Notes under the pieces: model-generated
What the model saw: only the letters and a program-made list of their open reading frames with translations
Told to the model about the DNA's origin: nothing
Databases searched by the model: none
DNA from: Ectocarpus siliculosus
Lineage: Eukaryota; Sar; Phaeophyceae; Ectocarpales; Ectocarpaceae
Direction: 5' to 3'
NCBI GenBank assembly: GCA_000310025.1
Contig: FN649738.1
Location: 1,516,157 to 1,580,156, forward strand
Length of the DNA stretch: 64,000 nt
Part shown: positions 1 through 13,779 of the stretch, piece after piece
Position numbering within the stretch: the stretch's first letter is position 1
How the letters are laid out: every line of letters begins with the position of its first letter
Translations under genes and position numbers: made by a program

Positions 1-2109
1 TTCCAATTTGTTGTTTTGCCGAACAGCGCGCAGCCCACAACGAAGACACGCGCGGCCGGCCCACAAAGAACACAAGCGCCCCCATGCATACCGCGGTGCC
101 GCGAGCAGGCTTAACGACCCCTCGCTGTTTGTTGTTAGCCCTCAACAAAATGTGTCTGTTGTGTCTGTTCTCCGTTGCTTGGCAACGCCAATCGACAAGT
201 ACCACACATCGGTAGCGTTGAGCGCCGTGACCCCCACCCCCTCTTCCAGCGCTTATCTACACAACCAAACGGGGAGCCCCTACGCCGAACTACTGCTGTA
301 CGCGTGCGGCCGAACGCACACAGCTTGTGACATACATACATCGGTCGATTTAAATCTCGATTGCTCCACACCCAAGAGACTGCTTGCTGCTCATGCCGAA
401 AAAAGGGTGGGTATGGAAAGGATGTCGTCAAGAGCTGCACGTGGCCGTCGGTATTCGATAGCAGTATTTATAGCACCCTGGTGGTTGTGGAGAAATCGAT
501 CTTCAAAAAAAAAAAAAAAATCGATTGCACACGCACAGCCGGAGCGTGCCTGGCAACAATGAAAATTGTAGATCTGGAAGGCATCACTTCTCTGGGCAAG
601 GATAACTACCGTACAGCTTCAGCAGGTATCTAGCATACACCAACAAGAAGTGTTGCCTACACGCCAGCTCGCTTTCCGGTCTTCTTGAGGCTCTCTGATC
701 TCAGATGCATTTTATTTGATGCTATTATAACTTTGTACAGATGCGGATTTGGGGCAGGATATACTGACCTGTTCAAAGCCAACATCCAAGGGGGTGTGTC
801 AACACAAGGTCCTCAAACGGGATGGTTGGTTTATTTCTATTCTAAAGCTCTTGCCGTGGTGACTCATGCCACACAGCAAGCGGTCATCAGAGGCAACAAA
901 TTCTTGAGATCGGGGATTCCAACCGGGGATTCCACATCAACGAGACTCCACTAGCCACCACGCGTGAACGGGCAACAAAACATTCCAAGACGAAAAGAAA
1001 AAAGATGACCCGAGCCTTGCCCGAGCGAGAAATACACAAACAAGGAAAAGCAAAAAAAAAAGCAAGCAGACAAGGGCGGGTGATGGTCCTACTACAGTAG
1101 TACAAGTAAACTTTGCCTGCGAGCATCGGGAACCTCTGGGAGCTTCAAGGCACGGTGCAACTTCGTATGTGGCATGTCCACATGTCGACACCCGATTTGC
1201 CTCGCACGATGTCGATACTGCTGTAGCACGGCGGCCACTGGACAGACAGCAAGCACAACGCGCCGAGTCCGGGCCGATCGCGTTTCGGGGGTGCTACAAA
1301 GTAAAAAGCGGCCTGACATTTAGACACTACTGTACAGTAGATACAACCAAGGGGGGGCACAGCACGCCCAGCTGCTGGCATACCTACACCCCAACCCCAA
1401 AGCACTGCACGCGTAAAGCTAGGCTACGGATAGATGCGAACAATGCGGCGCCCGTAGGCCGGTTGCTGCCGGCCGCTGCCCGACAGCTGGCAGGCGGGGT
1501 AATTAGCCGCCGTGGGGCACCAAATATATATGTGTGATATTTGTAATGCATACATATAGAGAGCACCAGGGACACCAAGCCATATTTCAAGATAACTTGA
1601 GGTAGGCCAAATATCCATGCATACGACGAACGCGATCGCTGCTTACCACACAACTCGCGTCCTACGATCGTGCTCCGTGTGGGTTTCTCGCTTGGCTATG
1701 TCTGTCTGTCACTGGCTGGCTGCCCAAACCCACGTACTGCAGCTGTGGGTGAAGCCACACACCGAAGTATTTTCTTCGTCTTGTAGCGGGCAACCGGGAA
1801 CCGATCGGGAGATGGGTGCTGAAGAAAACGGGCTATCGCAAGAATGCGAGGCATACAAACAAACAGAGATACACGCGCGCTCAAGCACCCATTCGTGTCC
1901 CCGGCGTGGGCTGCTCTTGCCGCACTCCTTCAGCAAAACGTTCCACAAAAAGCATCCGTTCACCGATCAGCCTGCTGTTGTTCTAGATATGTCGGAAAGG
2001 GCAGCACATAAAATTTCAGGATGCTGAAATGACGGATGGCATACCGGTAAGCGGAGAGACGATCCACGCCTCAACCACAACTGCTGTCTGATCACCCACC
2101 GCCACACCT
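1..2109. other. No supported gene
   Basis: No exon series with consistent splice signals and phase could be built on either strand. An ATG at 559 opens a short frame (MKIVDLEGITSLGKDNYRTA) that meets a possible donor at about 627, but I found no partner exon. A 17-base A run lies near 506-522. Several copies of the short motif TACTGCTGTA or close variants occur here, near 291 and 1215. The stretch is probably intergenic or intronic. Confidence 0.4.
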
Positions 2110-2672
2110 TAAATTCAACTCGTTCCAGCCAACAAGCAGTCCGTTTTCCGTGTCGTAGGCCGTCCCCGCAGCGCCTCGACTTCCTCCCTTCACACGCAAC
2201 AGCAGCAGCCAACACAGCAGCAGCAGAATACCCATGCAGATAAAACGTAAAACGAGAGAGAGAGAAAACGCGAGAGGGTGAGATGAGAGAGGAAATAAAA
2301 AAAATGAAGCGAGAGGAAAGAACACCCGCCTCGCATGTGTGGCAGCGTTTCCAACCAAAAGCACGCGCAGCAGCTTCGACAACAAGCACGACGTTGCGTA
2401 CATCAACACTTCCCGGGTAAGAATTTCCCGCCCGCCAAAAGATGGTGTTGATGTTTTTTCGCGCGCGCACATGGCACCGGTCGAGTTTTCGAGCAAAAAA
2501 AGCCGTCTTGTGTGATGCCGTTGTAGATCAACCACACCACTCTTCTCACCTTCACGTAGCGAAATCGTCCGTCGGGCGATGTTTCAACCATGGTGGGAAG
2601 GGCGGGGGACGTGTCGGTCGTGTTGTCCTGTGGAGGGCTGCTTCCGGAACTAGCCGCACTGGGGTGTGGGAC
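2110..2672 (-). CDS. Candidate exons of an unidentified gene
   Basis: The best exon is 2550-2672. It has an acceptor after a pyrimidine-rich tract and a strong donor (AAG|GTGAGAAG), and encodes a Ser/Pro/Thr-rich piece followed by MVETSPDGRFRYVK. That Met may be the start codon. Lower on the strand, around 2345-2405 and 2110-2190, open segments include VRNVVLVVEAAARAFGWKRC and TENGLLVGWNELNL, which look protein-like. I could not join them in phase with the first exon. The product is not recognised. If real, the gene is transcribed away from the LRR gene that begins at 3010, so the two would share a short divergent promoter. Confidence 0.25.
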
Positions 2673-3009
2673 CTTGGAAGAGAAAGCCGGCGCGTGTGTG
2701 TGTGTTTGATCGATGTGATGAGAGATGGATAGAGAGCCGAAAAGTGTATCGCATCGCAAAAATCCAGCTCTTTAAATGTTGATATTGCTGGAGCGGGGTT
2801 GATGATATTTTGTTGCGTTTCGGGCTTCAAGGACGACAGAGAGATCCCGCCGCACAGGCATGCACACCTCATGAAGCACGAAGTCACCCAGAGATGCACC
2901 ACGTGATTTCCGTCGAGGGCATCGCCCTGGCCCCGCCATCCTGTGGTTGCGTAGAGCCAGTTCTTCACCAAACGCTGTTCCATAGACTAGCTTGCAATCC
3001 GCATCAAGC
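2673..3009. promoter_or_regulatory. Possible divergent promoter region
   Basis: This interval separates the leftward candidate exon (2550-2672) from the first Met of the rightward LRR gene (3010). It contains a short GT run near 2695-2706. No convincing TATA box was seen. The assignment is positional inference only. Confidence 0.2.
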
Positions 3010-6000
3010 ATGAGTAGAACAAGGGACCTTTCAAGCGTTTGCAGCATCAACAGCAGCACCAGTTGTTGCAGCATCAGCAGTGGGCCACCGCTACTGGACG
3101 ACGCTGAAGATGACACCGGTCGGGCAACATCCCGTGGCGGCGGGTATATCAGCGAAGATGACCGACAGTCGCTGGCGTACTCCTCTGCTGTACCCGAAGC
3201 CAATGGAGACACGACTACCCGATCAGGCAGGGCTTCGCAGGCTCGCGGCTCTAACAAGCGCAACAACGGCAGAGTCAACGTCAGCAGCAGAAGTCAGCGC
3301 CCACTCCGTGAGGTCGTTGCGCGGAGGGCCTTCGAGTGTGTCGTTGGTACTCACGGGGAGTTATCAAAGGTGCTTAGAATTACCGTAGAGATTGACGCTG
3401 CTCCCAAGCAAACCCGGGACCGCTATGACCAAGACGAGCCCCAGCAGACAGAAACAGAAACAGAAACCAGATCTTCGTCCTCAGATACAAGTGGGCAGCA
3501 TCATGATCGCCATGGAAGGCACTCTCGTGTTGACTCCCCAGGCCTAGGCTGTCGGGTGGAGCCGGTGCTCCATGGGGAAGACATCGACATTGATCACCAG
3601 GTATTGACGTGGTAACCTCGAAGGCCATGTGTCAGTGGTGGCTACAGTAGGGTCGGCAGGTCGATTCTCTGCGAGGTGGGGTCTTTCGTTTCCGTTGTAG
3701 CAGCTTGTATGTAGACCACACAGCAGTATTTGCGGAAAATCTTTTATCCGTTAGCAAACTTGTGGACCCCTGAATCCTTCTGGCGTCAAAATTTCAACGC
3801 AGGGGAAGTGTTCTGTGTAACCCCGGATCGAAGCTCTCCAGTTAGAGAGGCAAGGCCGTAAGATAGTTGGACTCTGGAGCGACGGTAATACTTGGGGCGA
3901 GAGAATGAAAAGTTCTTGAGTCAAACAAACTTTTAAGAATAATCGGAAATGTGCGGGTAGGTCTGGATGAGTTTTACAAATATGTATCACAATATGCAAC
4001 TTCTTCGTGGTGAAGGTCGCGATATATCGCCTGCGGTTGTGAGCGTGTGCATGCGTACTGCAGAAAACAACTCAGCCACCCGTCAACTTTATTTGCCTTT
4101 GGGGCAACTAGGAAAGAAGATCGTAGCCAGAGCGAGCAAGTCTTCGTGCTGAAGCCTTGCCAAGTTTTCGTGGGCGAGGTTGCACCCGCTCATGGGGAGG
4201 GGGAGTTTTTCGGCGTGTTAAGAAACGATCGTCAACATGGTATCGACACCAAATCGAACCATGCACCATATACGCTGTGGATGTCATTGCGTGGACATGC
4301 ACTGTACGTGTGTGCGCGACGTTCGCATGCCCTTCTAAACGAAACCATTAATGGGAAGGCTTCATCTGGAAGCTTTTGGGGCGTTGACTTGCACTGGTGT
4401 GACCTCGAGTCGCTCGCCGGACTTCCAGCTGAACTAGGCGATTCGCCCTGGGCCCTGTCTGGCAAAGGTGGCGAGAAAGTGAGCCACCGAGTCGGATCCG
4501 TGTTTTCGCTATGTTTTCTGCTTGGGACTTAATATCCGATTTTCCCCCCTTCCTCTATAAATTGTACAACGTGCGGAATCATCCACGCGTACGTGTACGT
4601 ACATGGTGCGGTATAATACACCAAGGAGGGAATCGAAACTTCGCGCACGCTGCGGTCAGACAGTTTCGTTTCAAGGATAACAACCCACCGGAAAATATCC
4701 CTAAAATTTTCTAAGCATCCACCACATCATGGTCGTTTCAGGACGACGAGGACGAGGATGAGGATGAGGATGAGGACAAGGACGAATCGTGGCGATGCCT
4801 TTACTTGGACGCGTCTCTCAACAGGCTCAGGGGGATTGATGCTATAGCGGATGAGGCTAGCCTGCGCGACTTGGTAAGCCCATTTTTCAACTCGAATCCG
4901 TTGGTAACCACCTCTCTTCCGGGAAGGGTAAATCTGGTATAAATATCAGCGCTTGTGCTTGGTTGTGTGTAGACATTCTGGTGGAGCGAAGTTATGGCGA
5001 GACTTGGCCTCCGTCAGGCATGTTTTACCCCGACTGTTCTTCAGAGATCCCGGGGCTTGTAAGCAAACGTGAAGACGGGACCAAGCTGTACCGATGCAAA
5101 ACGGAAACCTGAAAAAAGAGTGTGAAGGCATTAGTGAGATCCCGGCCCAATTTTCAACTGCGCACGCTGTGCAGTCTCAGCCAAGAAAACGCTTCTGCCG
5201 TGTGTTGTGATAAGCAAACAATCTCCAACATCGACAAGATTCGAGGTCAAGATTGCCAGGGCGGTATTGGGCCAAGCGAGAATGTCAGTTCCCGTTGCAG
5301 GCTTAGATACACTCTGAAGATGCAGGCTTAGACACACCCTGACGATGCAATCAAGCCGCCGAACAGCAACTCCCCCGTCAACCGCATTCGTTGTCGTTTC
5401 CCTTGCAGGTGTACCTCGACCTCTCGTACAACCTAATCAGAGACCTGGACGCTGTCCAAAACCTTCGCAATATGCAGGTTGGTTGTTTTTCTGGGCACGA
5501 GTGCGCATTTCCATACGTACGTAGGACACTTTCGATTGAGTGTTGGGGGTGGTTCGAGGGGGTGCTGCTACCCACCAGGAAACGTATACGGAGAAACCAG
5601 TTGTTTTGGTGGCATCGAGAATTAGGGACTTCTACAAACAACGGACCAAGCACCAGCGGGGGCGTTTGACACAGTCCGGACCGACTAAGCGATGGCGTCA
5701 CAATATATCGCTTCGTTGCCAGCTGCTGGCCTCGTCTGAATATAGAAAACCTCGGCAGCATCAGGACCTACCTGCCGCCCACGATCTCCGAATCGACCTC
5801 TCACTTCGTGTTCACGTGTATTCAGCGAATGCTCGAACGACTCTCAGCCAGCGATTGGGTCTTCACGGATATCCCTTCCAATATACAGGTCTTTCTGGCC
5901 TCAAACAACCAAATCGGTTCTGTACAGGCACTAGGGAAGCGGCCGAAGAAGGGCGCCGGTCTCCGCCACGTGGACCTCTCCAGCAACTCAATACGCTCGA

Positions 6001-9000
6001 TAGAAGCCCCCCGCTCTGCATATGCATTCCGACGTATGAAGAGCCTCAAGCTTGCCAGCAACCACCTGATAAACTTCGAGGAGGACGCCGCTCTCGAGCT
6101 CACGTCGCTCGAACGGCTCGACGTTTCCGGTGCGTGTGTGGATATAGCGCCTTAGTCACGTTAGCCTTGCACGTTCGGCTAGCTTTAGCTTTACCTTGTG
6201 GATAGTGCGTCGGTCACGACAGCCTAGCACATTCGGCGATATTAGTCACCTATCCGGCTTGCAGCAGCGAAATGGTTATTGTCCCACACCAGAGACTACC
6301 GATTGAGTTTGAAGTTATAGCGTCCACGCTGAGATCTCTCGTGCTTGCCAGAATCCTGAGACCACGCTTTCGGCCCTCCGACCTCGATAGCCACCACCTC
6401 CAGAGCGTCTGTGGGGCGGAGCCCGAATCTGTTTCTGTGACAGCGAGTTCCGTAGAGAGTCCCAAGCTGTGCATGAACCCCGAAATACTTCGGCTTGGAA
6501 AGTGTTGCAGGTAAACACGGTGGTGCACGAGGATCCGAACCAAACTCGAGCACGTCTCGTTCGGTTGTGTCTTCCTAGTCGATCCTCTCTCAACAACTTC
6601 ATCAGTAGTCCTAGCCCAAACACTCGATGGAAACATGCCGACAACCCTTAGACCGCAGCTAACTGTGACTGCTGTGGCTATTGTTGGTAGCAATAAATGT
6701 GTTTTTGACTGTTGGGTTTGGAGCGTTCGCACTGCAGCGAACGAGTGGCTTATGTTGTTGAGTAGGTTGCTGGAAATTCCCCCCCTTTCGGCAGAAACGG
6801 CCCTTGCTGGCTGGGCCAATCGGTGCCCGGCTGATTCCTTAGCGTCTTGAGCCGCCTTCTACCGATCTTTTTGTGGACATCTGTCTCTCGGCGCAGCGGC
6901 TTCAGCCATGTTTCTTCAAAGCCTATGAGTATCGGGTAGACCGAAAGGCACTGGGGGCGACGCACTGGTTCGGTTGTCGCGACTCATTCTCTTCTGAGGC
7001 GGATATTTCAAGTCTTGCCTACCATTGGCTTCGGAACGAGTCTCTCTGTCTGCGTGATGATGCTCTGCAGATTAATGGCCGCAGACTTATTTGCTCATGT
7101 TCGTTGCTCATTGTTTGGCTCCCTGGTCAAACTTTCCACCTCGTGCCCTTTGCCCTTGTATTGCCACAGACAACGAGCTCGTTTCCATAGACTGGGTGGG
7201 GTTGGTAGAGACGCTGCGTTTTCTCGACTGTTCCAAGAACCGGCTCTCGGCCCTTCCTACCTTCGCTAGAGCCTTGGCCAACCTCCCTCGCCTGGCGGAA
7301 GTTATCGCTGAGGGAAATACGGTAGGCCGCGCATGAGCGACGCCTCTTGCAGTCTGGGCGAACGGAGATATTGCAGTGACTCGATGATTTGGTCGGCCCG
7401 ACCCAAAAGTAGGTTGTATAACGGGCCTCTACTTAGATCCCAATACAATACCAGCGATGCCATCATGAATCGTCAACGGTCCCAACAACCAGGGCAGCAG
7501 CCGCAGCAACAGCAGCACCAAAGGCTTGTAACCCCAAAGTTTCGCGCCGTGCCTTTTGGTTTTGCGAGACGAGTGTAGCGACTAGGCAGCCCTAGCCGAA
7601 AATACCACTGCACGACTCCAAGAAACCGAAACGGTTACTACGGCGATGCACTCCGCGCAATGCAGGTGGCGTCCCAACCCCAGTACCGCATCACAGTGCT
7701 GATGGCGTGCGAAAAGATTCGAAGGTTGGACCATCGGCCAGTAGACGGGGCGGCACTCAAGCGGCAGCTCCACCGCGCCACGGAGGCGAAGGCTTTGGCC
7801 ACTTTGCGAGAAACGGCCAACGAGGGTAAGACTGTCACATCCGCCCGCCCTCCCTCTTGTCTCACGTCCTGCCGCTTGTTTGCCACCCTCTGCCTTCTCT
7901 ACACCTCTGTATCTCTGGCTCTCTATGATTGAGCTTCTCATCAAATATCGTTGTCTTGAACGGGTCGAAAAAGTGTAGGTTGTACCTCCAGCGACTGCAG
8001 TCTGAATAAATGTGTTAAGGTAGCCGTAAAGACTGCTACTTCCCCGCCGACCGTACCTTCTACTGCTCGCCTGAGAACCAAGCCCATACGGCTGGTTGCT
8101 CGTTGTGCGCGTTGATATTGTTCGTTCACTTTCATGGTCCTGGGACTAAGAGTATCACCGATGTGTGGAGGGAGAGGGCATTCGCTTGGAGAGGCGAAAG
8201 TCAATCCTCAAGGCCCAGGAAAGGCAACTCGAGGACGCCTTTCAGGTGATGGGGCCCCCAACCATGACGTCACACCGCGTTCAAAAACAAATCTGGGGAA
8301 TAGGCATTCTTCAAAATCCGGCCAAATATGGGTGGGGTGTAAGCTAATTCAATTCGAAGTACGAGGAGAGGGCGATCGTTTTTCGGACAGTTCAAGGGGG
8401 ACTGTGTGAGGGGGAAATCTTGCGACGATTCTGGCGGCTAAGAGGATGGAGATGGTAAACACAAACCAGGCACGGGCTATGAATTGGATATGTGGTGGGC
8501 GTGATACGGCGAGGGAGAAGACGTGTACAGTATGCGTCACCACCTCAAAACCTCGTACTTTTGCACGAGACTCGTTGCTTATTCCTTCTGCGGGGTGACC
8601 CAACACCAAAAAATATACCTGGTAGGTGTTAGGCTTCATAGGACTCTTAACTTAGCAGCTGTTCTTATCGTCAAGCATATCGAGTTGTCTCTTTTTCTAG
8701 CCATGACTTTCTCAACACTCAGGTTCGCAGGTGGTGGTATGCACTGTACGGCGTGGCTGTCAACTTGGGGGATAACGTGTGATCTGGGGTTGGCAGGGGG
8801 GCAGCCGCCACTCACAAATAGCACAACGCTTCCGTGCTTTCTTGGGACCCGAGTGGGCGTTCGACGTGGAAAATGTGTCGCGGGATAGGGAGATTGGACC
8901 GACCGTGAACCGGTCTTCTCGGCCGGGCTCTTCGTTTGTGTTTGTGTGTTCCCGACTGCAGGGGTTTCGCCTTCAGAAGCAGCGGGAGATGGGGGAGTGC

Positions 9001-9672
9001 ATCGCGTACGCGGAGTCCCTGAAGGGAGACGGCGACGGGAAGGGGTTGGTGTTGACGCCGGAGGTGGCACGCGCTTTCCGAGACGCGGTGGAAGATAGGC
9101 GGCAGAGAGGCGAAGGGAAGAACAAGTTCGCGGCGGGTAGCGGTGACGTCACGACTGATGAGCGAACCCAGGATGATGACCGGAGCGTGAAGGCCGCCTT
9201 GCGCGCTGCTGTTGCGCAGGAACACCCTGAGGCAACAAGGAGCAGTAGCAGCGGCAGCAACAGCATCTGCAACAGTTGCGGCAGCGGTGGTCGCCGCGAC
9301 AATAGCGGCGCGTTTAGCGATGACGGTGGGCACGACGGCACCGACGATTTCTCAGAACACTCCCAACACGGGAGCGGTGCCGGGAGAAACCGAGCAAACA
9401 GCACAAGCAGAGGGCGAGAGATGGCTAGCACCGGCGGCCGAGGAGGAGACCCCGGAAGGCGTGGGAAAGGCGAAGGCAAACCGATACACACGACACCGGC
9501 ACATAGTTACTCGGCGGCGACACGTTTCAGGACCGATTTCGTTCGCGGCCGAAGCCCTGAATATGAATGCCGCCCGCAACAAATGCGGCACCAACTTCCG
9601 CATGTAGCAATCGTGCAGCAAACACCTTTATTTTTCCCTTTGACACGTCGTCAGATCACGGGTCTGAATTAA
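3010..9672 (+). CDS. SDS22-like leucine-rich repeat protein
   Basis: The model joins 3010-3600, 4742-4873, 5409-5477, 5889-6129, 7170-7321, 7666-7825, 8151-8245 and 8962-9672, about 716 residues. All junctions agree in phase and use GT-AG. The N-terminal exon is Ser/Asp/Glu/Arg-rich. Exon 2 opens with an acidic Asp/Glu run. LRRs of the SDS22 type follow: CLYLDASLNRLRGIDA, VYLDLSYNLIRDLDAVQNL, VFLASNNQIGSVQ, LRHVDLSSNSIRSIE, SLKLASNHLINFE, LRFLDCSKNRLSAL. An LRR C-cap (YRITVLMACEKIRRLDHRPV) comes next, then a charged, probably coiled-coil segment (RLERRKSILKAQERQLEDAF) and a low-complexity Ser/Gly tail. Proteins of this build are usually protein-protein interaction scaffolds, many of them ciliary or dynein-assembly factors; that role is inference. 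The start at 3010 is the first ATG in the open exon. The acceptor at 8151 and everything after about 9240 are uncertain: a second frame is also open to 9607. Confidence 0.7.
5298..5347 (+). repeat. Two-copy 25-bp tandem repeat in an intron
   Basis: Two adjacent units begin TGCAGGCTTAGA and differ at a few positions. They lie in the intron between the exons ending at 4873 and starting at 5409 of the SDS22-like gene. Confidence 0.5.
6138..6238 (+). repeat. Diverged tandem duplication in an intron
   Basis: Two blocks, about 6138-6179 and 6197-6238, both begin GTGGATA and end in a similar CATTCGGC/CGTTCGGC stretch. They lie just after the donor at 6130 of the SDS22-like gene and look like a local duplication. 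Confidence 0.45.
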
Positions 9673-10012
9673 CCGCCAATGAAATGTCGATTTTCTTTAA
9701 ACGTAGGCCACATAGCTTGGGAGCCCTGCGTTGCGAGAACGATCGGTCGCGAAGCCCGATGGCCCCGGCGCCCTGACAATCTCCGACAACCCCCCGCGTA
9801 ACAGCCTCTTCCTTCTCTTTTATTTTCCCTCGACACGGCCACTTGAGCAGCCCTGAGTTCCTTCCGTGGTCCCCGAGCACATTTCTCAGATGTTCCTCTG
9901 TGTATTGGTACGTTAGATGTTGCGGTACGATGAAAAACTCCAACGCAACATGATGGGCGATATTTTCCCCTCCTCTCGGCCTTTTTTTCCTTTTTCCTTC
10001 CCTTCGGTGCAG

Positions 10013-10785
10013 GTAGCGGCGGTGTCGGCCGCCGTGGCGACTCTGGGGTTGAACGAGGGCAAAAAAAGCAACAACAGGCAAAGGAAAAAAATCGCAAGGA
10101 CAGGGAAAGAGCGGACGGGAACAAAAAGGTGCTGGTTCCTATGCATATGGGTTGTATCTGTTGAAACACAAGCGATACCTAGGTGCCACGTTTCCAAGTC
10201 CTCCTCTCCCCGGTAGAGGTTCAGAGACTCGCATTCAATCCTGCTCCATTCGTTTTCCCACTTTCGTCGTCCTCTGGCGGCCATCGTTTCCTTCCACTAG
10301 AGGTGGAGGCTCTGTTCCAGACGCTATGCTCTTTTGCTTTTTTCACCGGTTGCTATATACCAGTACACTACCAAAGGACTCCTCACTGCGTTAGGGTGAT
10401 TCGACTCTTATCGTGGCATGCCCGGCCTCTTCCTCTTTTCGCAATAGAGTGCGCCGCACGCACGGCAACATCGCAAATCAAATACATGACCTCGCCCCTT
10501 CCCACCCCACTACCTTGCCGAAAATGCCGATATGGACGAGCAACCTTCCCTCTCAGAACACCGAGGTTGAGAAACCGATGGACCCACACACACCCCCTCC
10601 TCCTTGCTTCTCATTATGTTCGCGTCACGTTGTGATATTTTTAATAGGTTGGTGGCGGTGGTATGATGCACGCTGTCCTCGGGACTCTGGGCTGGCGCAA
10701 GGCTAGACTCAACAACAGGAACAACAACAGACAGAGCCCCGTTGCCTCGTCTGGAAAGGAAAAAGGGACGGTTGCGGATAGTTGA
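10013..10785 (+). CDS. Two weak candidate exons
   Basis: An excellent pyrimidine tract ends in CAG at 10012. It opens a frame encoding AAVSAAVATLGLNEGKK and then a very basic segment to a possible donor at 10129. A second acceptor at 10646-10647 opens MMHAVLGTLGWRKARLNN and a basic tail ending at a TGA at 10783-10785. The phases of the two exons do not join directly, so an exon is missing or one is wrong. They could be extra 3' exons of the SDS22-like gene or a small separate gene. No family was recognised. Confidence 0.25.
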
Positions 10786-13779
10786 TTACACGGGTTTCTG
10801 GCGCATTGTTGTTGTTGTTGATGGTGTTATTGGGGGGTGCACGAATTTTGATACAAAAGGTGATACAGCGGTTACAGCCGCGGTCCAAGTAGAGACCTAC
10901 GTTGGTTGTGTTCAGCATTTTCTCTCCTCCTTAGCTTTCAACCGTTTGAAACGCTTCGTCTCAAGGCGGATGGATTCCGTCATTTGTGTTGGAGGGCGAA
11001 AACAACTTTCGGTACTTCATCTCGCCAATTTTCGAAAGAATTCTTCGGGAAAACAACACAACGGGAGATCACCCAAATCATTTCATGTCTGGTTCCCTTG
11101 TTCCTGTTGTTGTTGTTGCTGTTGGTCATCGGGCATATGGTTCCTCTGACTAATTCCGGCCGGACCCCTCGCCGATGCACAGAGCAACATATACATGCTC
11201 TCTTACAGAGGCCCCATTCACTTCTTCGCAGTAGCACAGCGCATGGTCAAGGGTTCGGCCCCGGAGATCACTGCCGCAGCTGGGAGGCCAATAGATCCGA
11301 AAGCAAATGACATCAGCATATGGGTTACGGTCGACTATGTTGTTGGAGTCGATCAGCACAAAAGATTGCCGCAGCAAATAGATGCTGAGGGGTCGCAGAG
11401 AAGAGACAGCCAGTCGGCGCCATAGAGATCGACGACTCGATACAGCGTACTACGCATGTATCTCCGTAGACTGCTGTAGACCATCGCGTACTCTGTAATC
11501 GGCTCAGTGTTTTTTTTTTTCTTCCGGTGGCGAGTTGCTCGAAGAACGCCTCCCGAACGAACGTGGGCGAAACTCCCGAAATCCGAAACGGCACGGCGGC
11601 AGGGATTTAGCGACTTGGCCCACGGCAGATGAATGCTTCAGTTGCTCCCTCACTTCCCTCTTGGTTTGCTGATACTACGAAAGACCAGTTTTGAGCAAGA
11701 AGGACAACAGGAACTGCCTGTACTGATACGACTAAACGGTCGTGCGGCGTGAGAGTAGCCCGACCAACAACCTGAGAGAAAGGATTTACGGACGGGTAAA
11801 ATAGGTGAGTGAGCAGCCACTGCTGTGCTGCTGTGAGTGTAGGCTTGCAGACGAAGAAAAGGAGGATCGAAAGGCGCATGGGAGCATCGCGTGACCCTGG
11901 TCTCCTGGCGAACAGTTATCACTGAGCGTATCTCGCGATGCTGCGCTTGGCGTTACTGCTGTATATACGGACACGGTGCGATACACGTACCTTCGGTGTC
12001 CTGTGAGTCTACGTAGACGCCATTGGGGTTGGGGGCAGCTGTCTTGCATGCTACAGCACACAAAGACGATTTCGCCGACAACAATAGATACGTACGGTGT
12101 TCTGGGCCGATCGTCCCCCAACGCCACTCGCTGTTGTGTTGAGCCTACAGTACAGCTGAAAGAATCTTGTATGCATACATGTGCGAGAGAGTTCGATATC
12201 GATCGCTCGTCGTGGTTATCAGGGGAGGCCGGGGGTACGCGGGCGTATTCCTCCTATGCTTTCTCCACCAAAATGTTGAGCGAGCAAGTCCACGGCGGTC
12301 GGTTTCGATACCGACCTGCACGCACTGCTTGGGTGTTTAGAAAAACACATAACAGAACATCGCAAGAAGGCTACATTCTTTTCCTGGGATATATCGTCCA
12401 CATTGAATGGCGTGCAGATGGTGTATAGACTACTATTGCTGTTGAGATCCTGGAAATATTTGAGCGAGAACAGCTTGGCATGCGTAACGGCGGTGGGTAG
12501 CTGGATGCCCATATGTTGTCCCAACACACGCATAGACTAGAGAGTACATTGGAAGCGTGTACCTCACCCAGCAGTCGTAGAACGACACGTTGTACCGGGA
12601 CATCTGACGCAGCGCCGGCACAACATGCCTTTTTTGGACATATACAGTGCACAGTCAACGATCAACAAGAAGACCGCCGTTGCCCGCCATACTACTGTAC
12701 ACTCCGATGTCAAAGAATCAATCCAACGTGCTTTAGGCTACGTACGCCATACGCAACAGCAGCTTCTGAAGCAGCAGCGGATACCTTACTTGTGTCCTAC
12801 CTATAGGCCTCGCGCTACTTCCCCCGACTCCCGACTCTATGGGAACGATATTCTGAACAACCAACAAACCGCCTCTCTGTCTTTTTTGCTCCAACAACTT
12901 CACCTGAAGTGCTGGACTCAGCACAAAGGATTACCTACTGGACATCACACACGGCAGCAGCCTGAGATGAAGCACGCGATACTCTGGGTTGTTTTCAGTT
13001 GGCTCATTGTCCTGGCGTTCGTGGCGAGAACTTACGGCGAATACTGGATCATTGGGCTGCAGCAATCATGTCGCTCTTCCAACGTTAACGAAAGATCGGA
13101 GGAAGAACCTGCATGCAGAACAGCAGTGGAGGTGAGGGCATGAGGCGACCTGAAGCACAGCGATAGGAACATGATAATACCGAGGCACGTTTGGCAGTTG
13201 CGTGAATATTTAAGTCGGCGGATGGATGTGTGCTGTCATCTTGTCTATTCCGGACGCCAGATTACACCCCATGGTAGGTTACGTAGACCATCAAATGAGG
13301 ACACACAGGAGGAAAGTCACACATCATCAGCAGGTCAATTTCTTAACCTTGCTTCTGTTAGTTAGCTAACCTTTTTTCGATGCTGAGAAGGGTTCAAGCC
13401 ATCCCCTTGTGGACCGTAAAGCCGATTTTTTCGCACTCACGATTTTATCATACATCTACTGTCCCATTTCTTTGGCATATGCAAAAAAAATGCCAAGTTC
13501 GTTTGACTATACCGAGATTCCAACCTAGGTCTCAACGTGAGAAGGATATCAACAGAGCCACCGGGGCCATCGGCTCAACGTGTGGTCAGGACAGTTAGTA
13601 ATCATGTGTGTATTGAATGCACTTTGTGAGACGAAGCCTTTCCGTAACTTTCTCGGTCTTGATAGCAACCCTGAAAGAATCGTGAAGTTGTTTATGTACT
13701 CATGTTGTCCCAGGAAATGAAATCACGGACTATTTATTTTCTTCTTATCCCCTTTGAAACCAATCTATCTCCGTTCCAG
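10786..13779. other. No supported gene
   Basis: Open frames exist on both strands; the longest is 12625-13143 on +, Gln- and Arg-rich. None shows a recognisable family or a consistent exon chain. The stretch is AT-richer in places, with homopolymer runs such as the T run near 11511-11520. It probably contains the upstream region of the next gene. Confidence 0.4.
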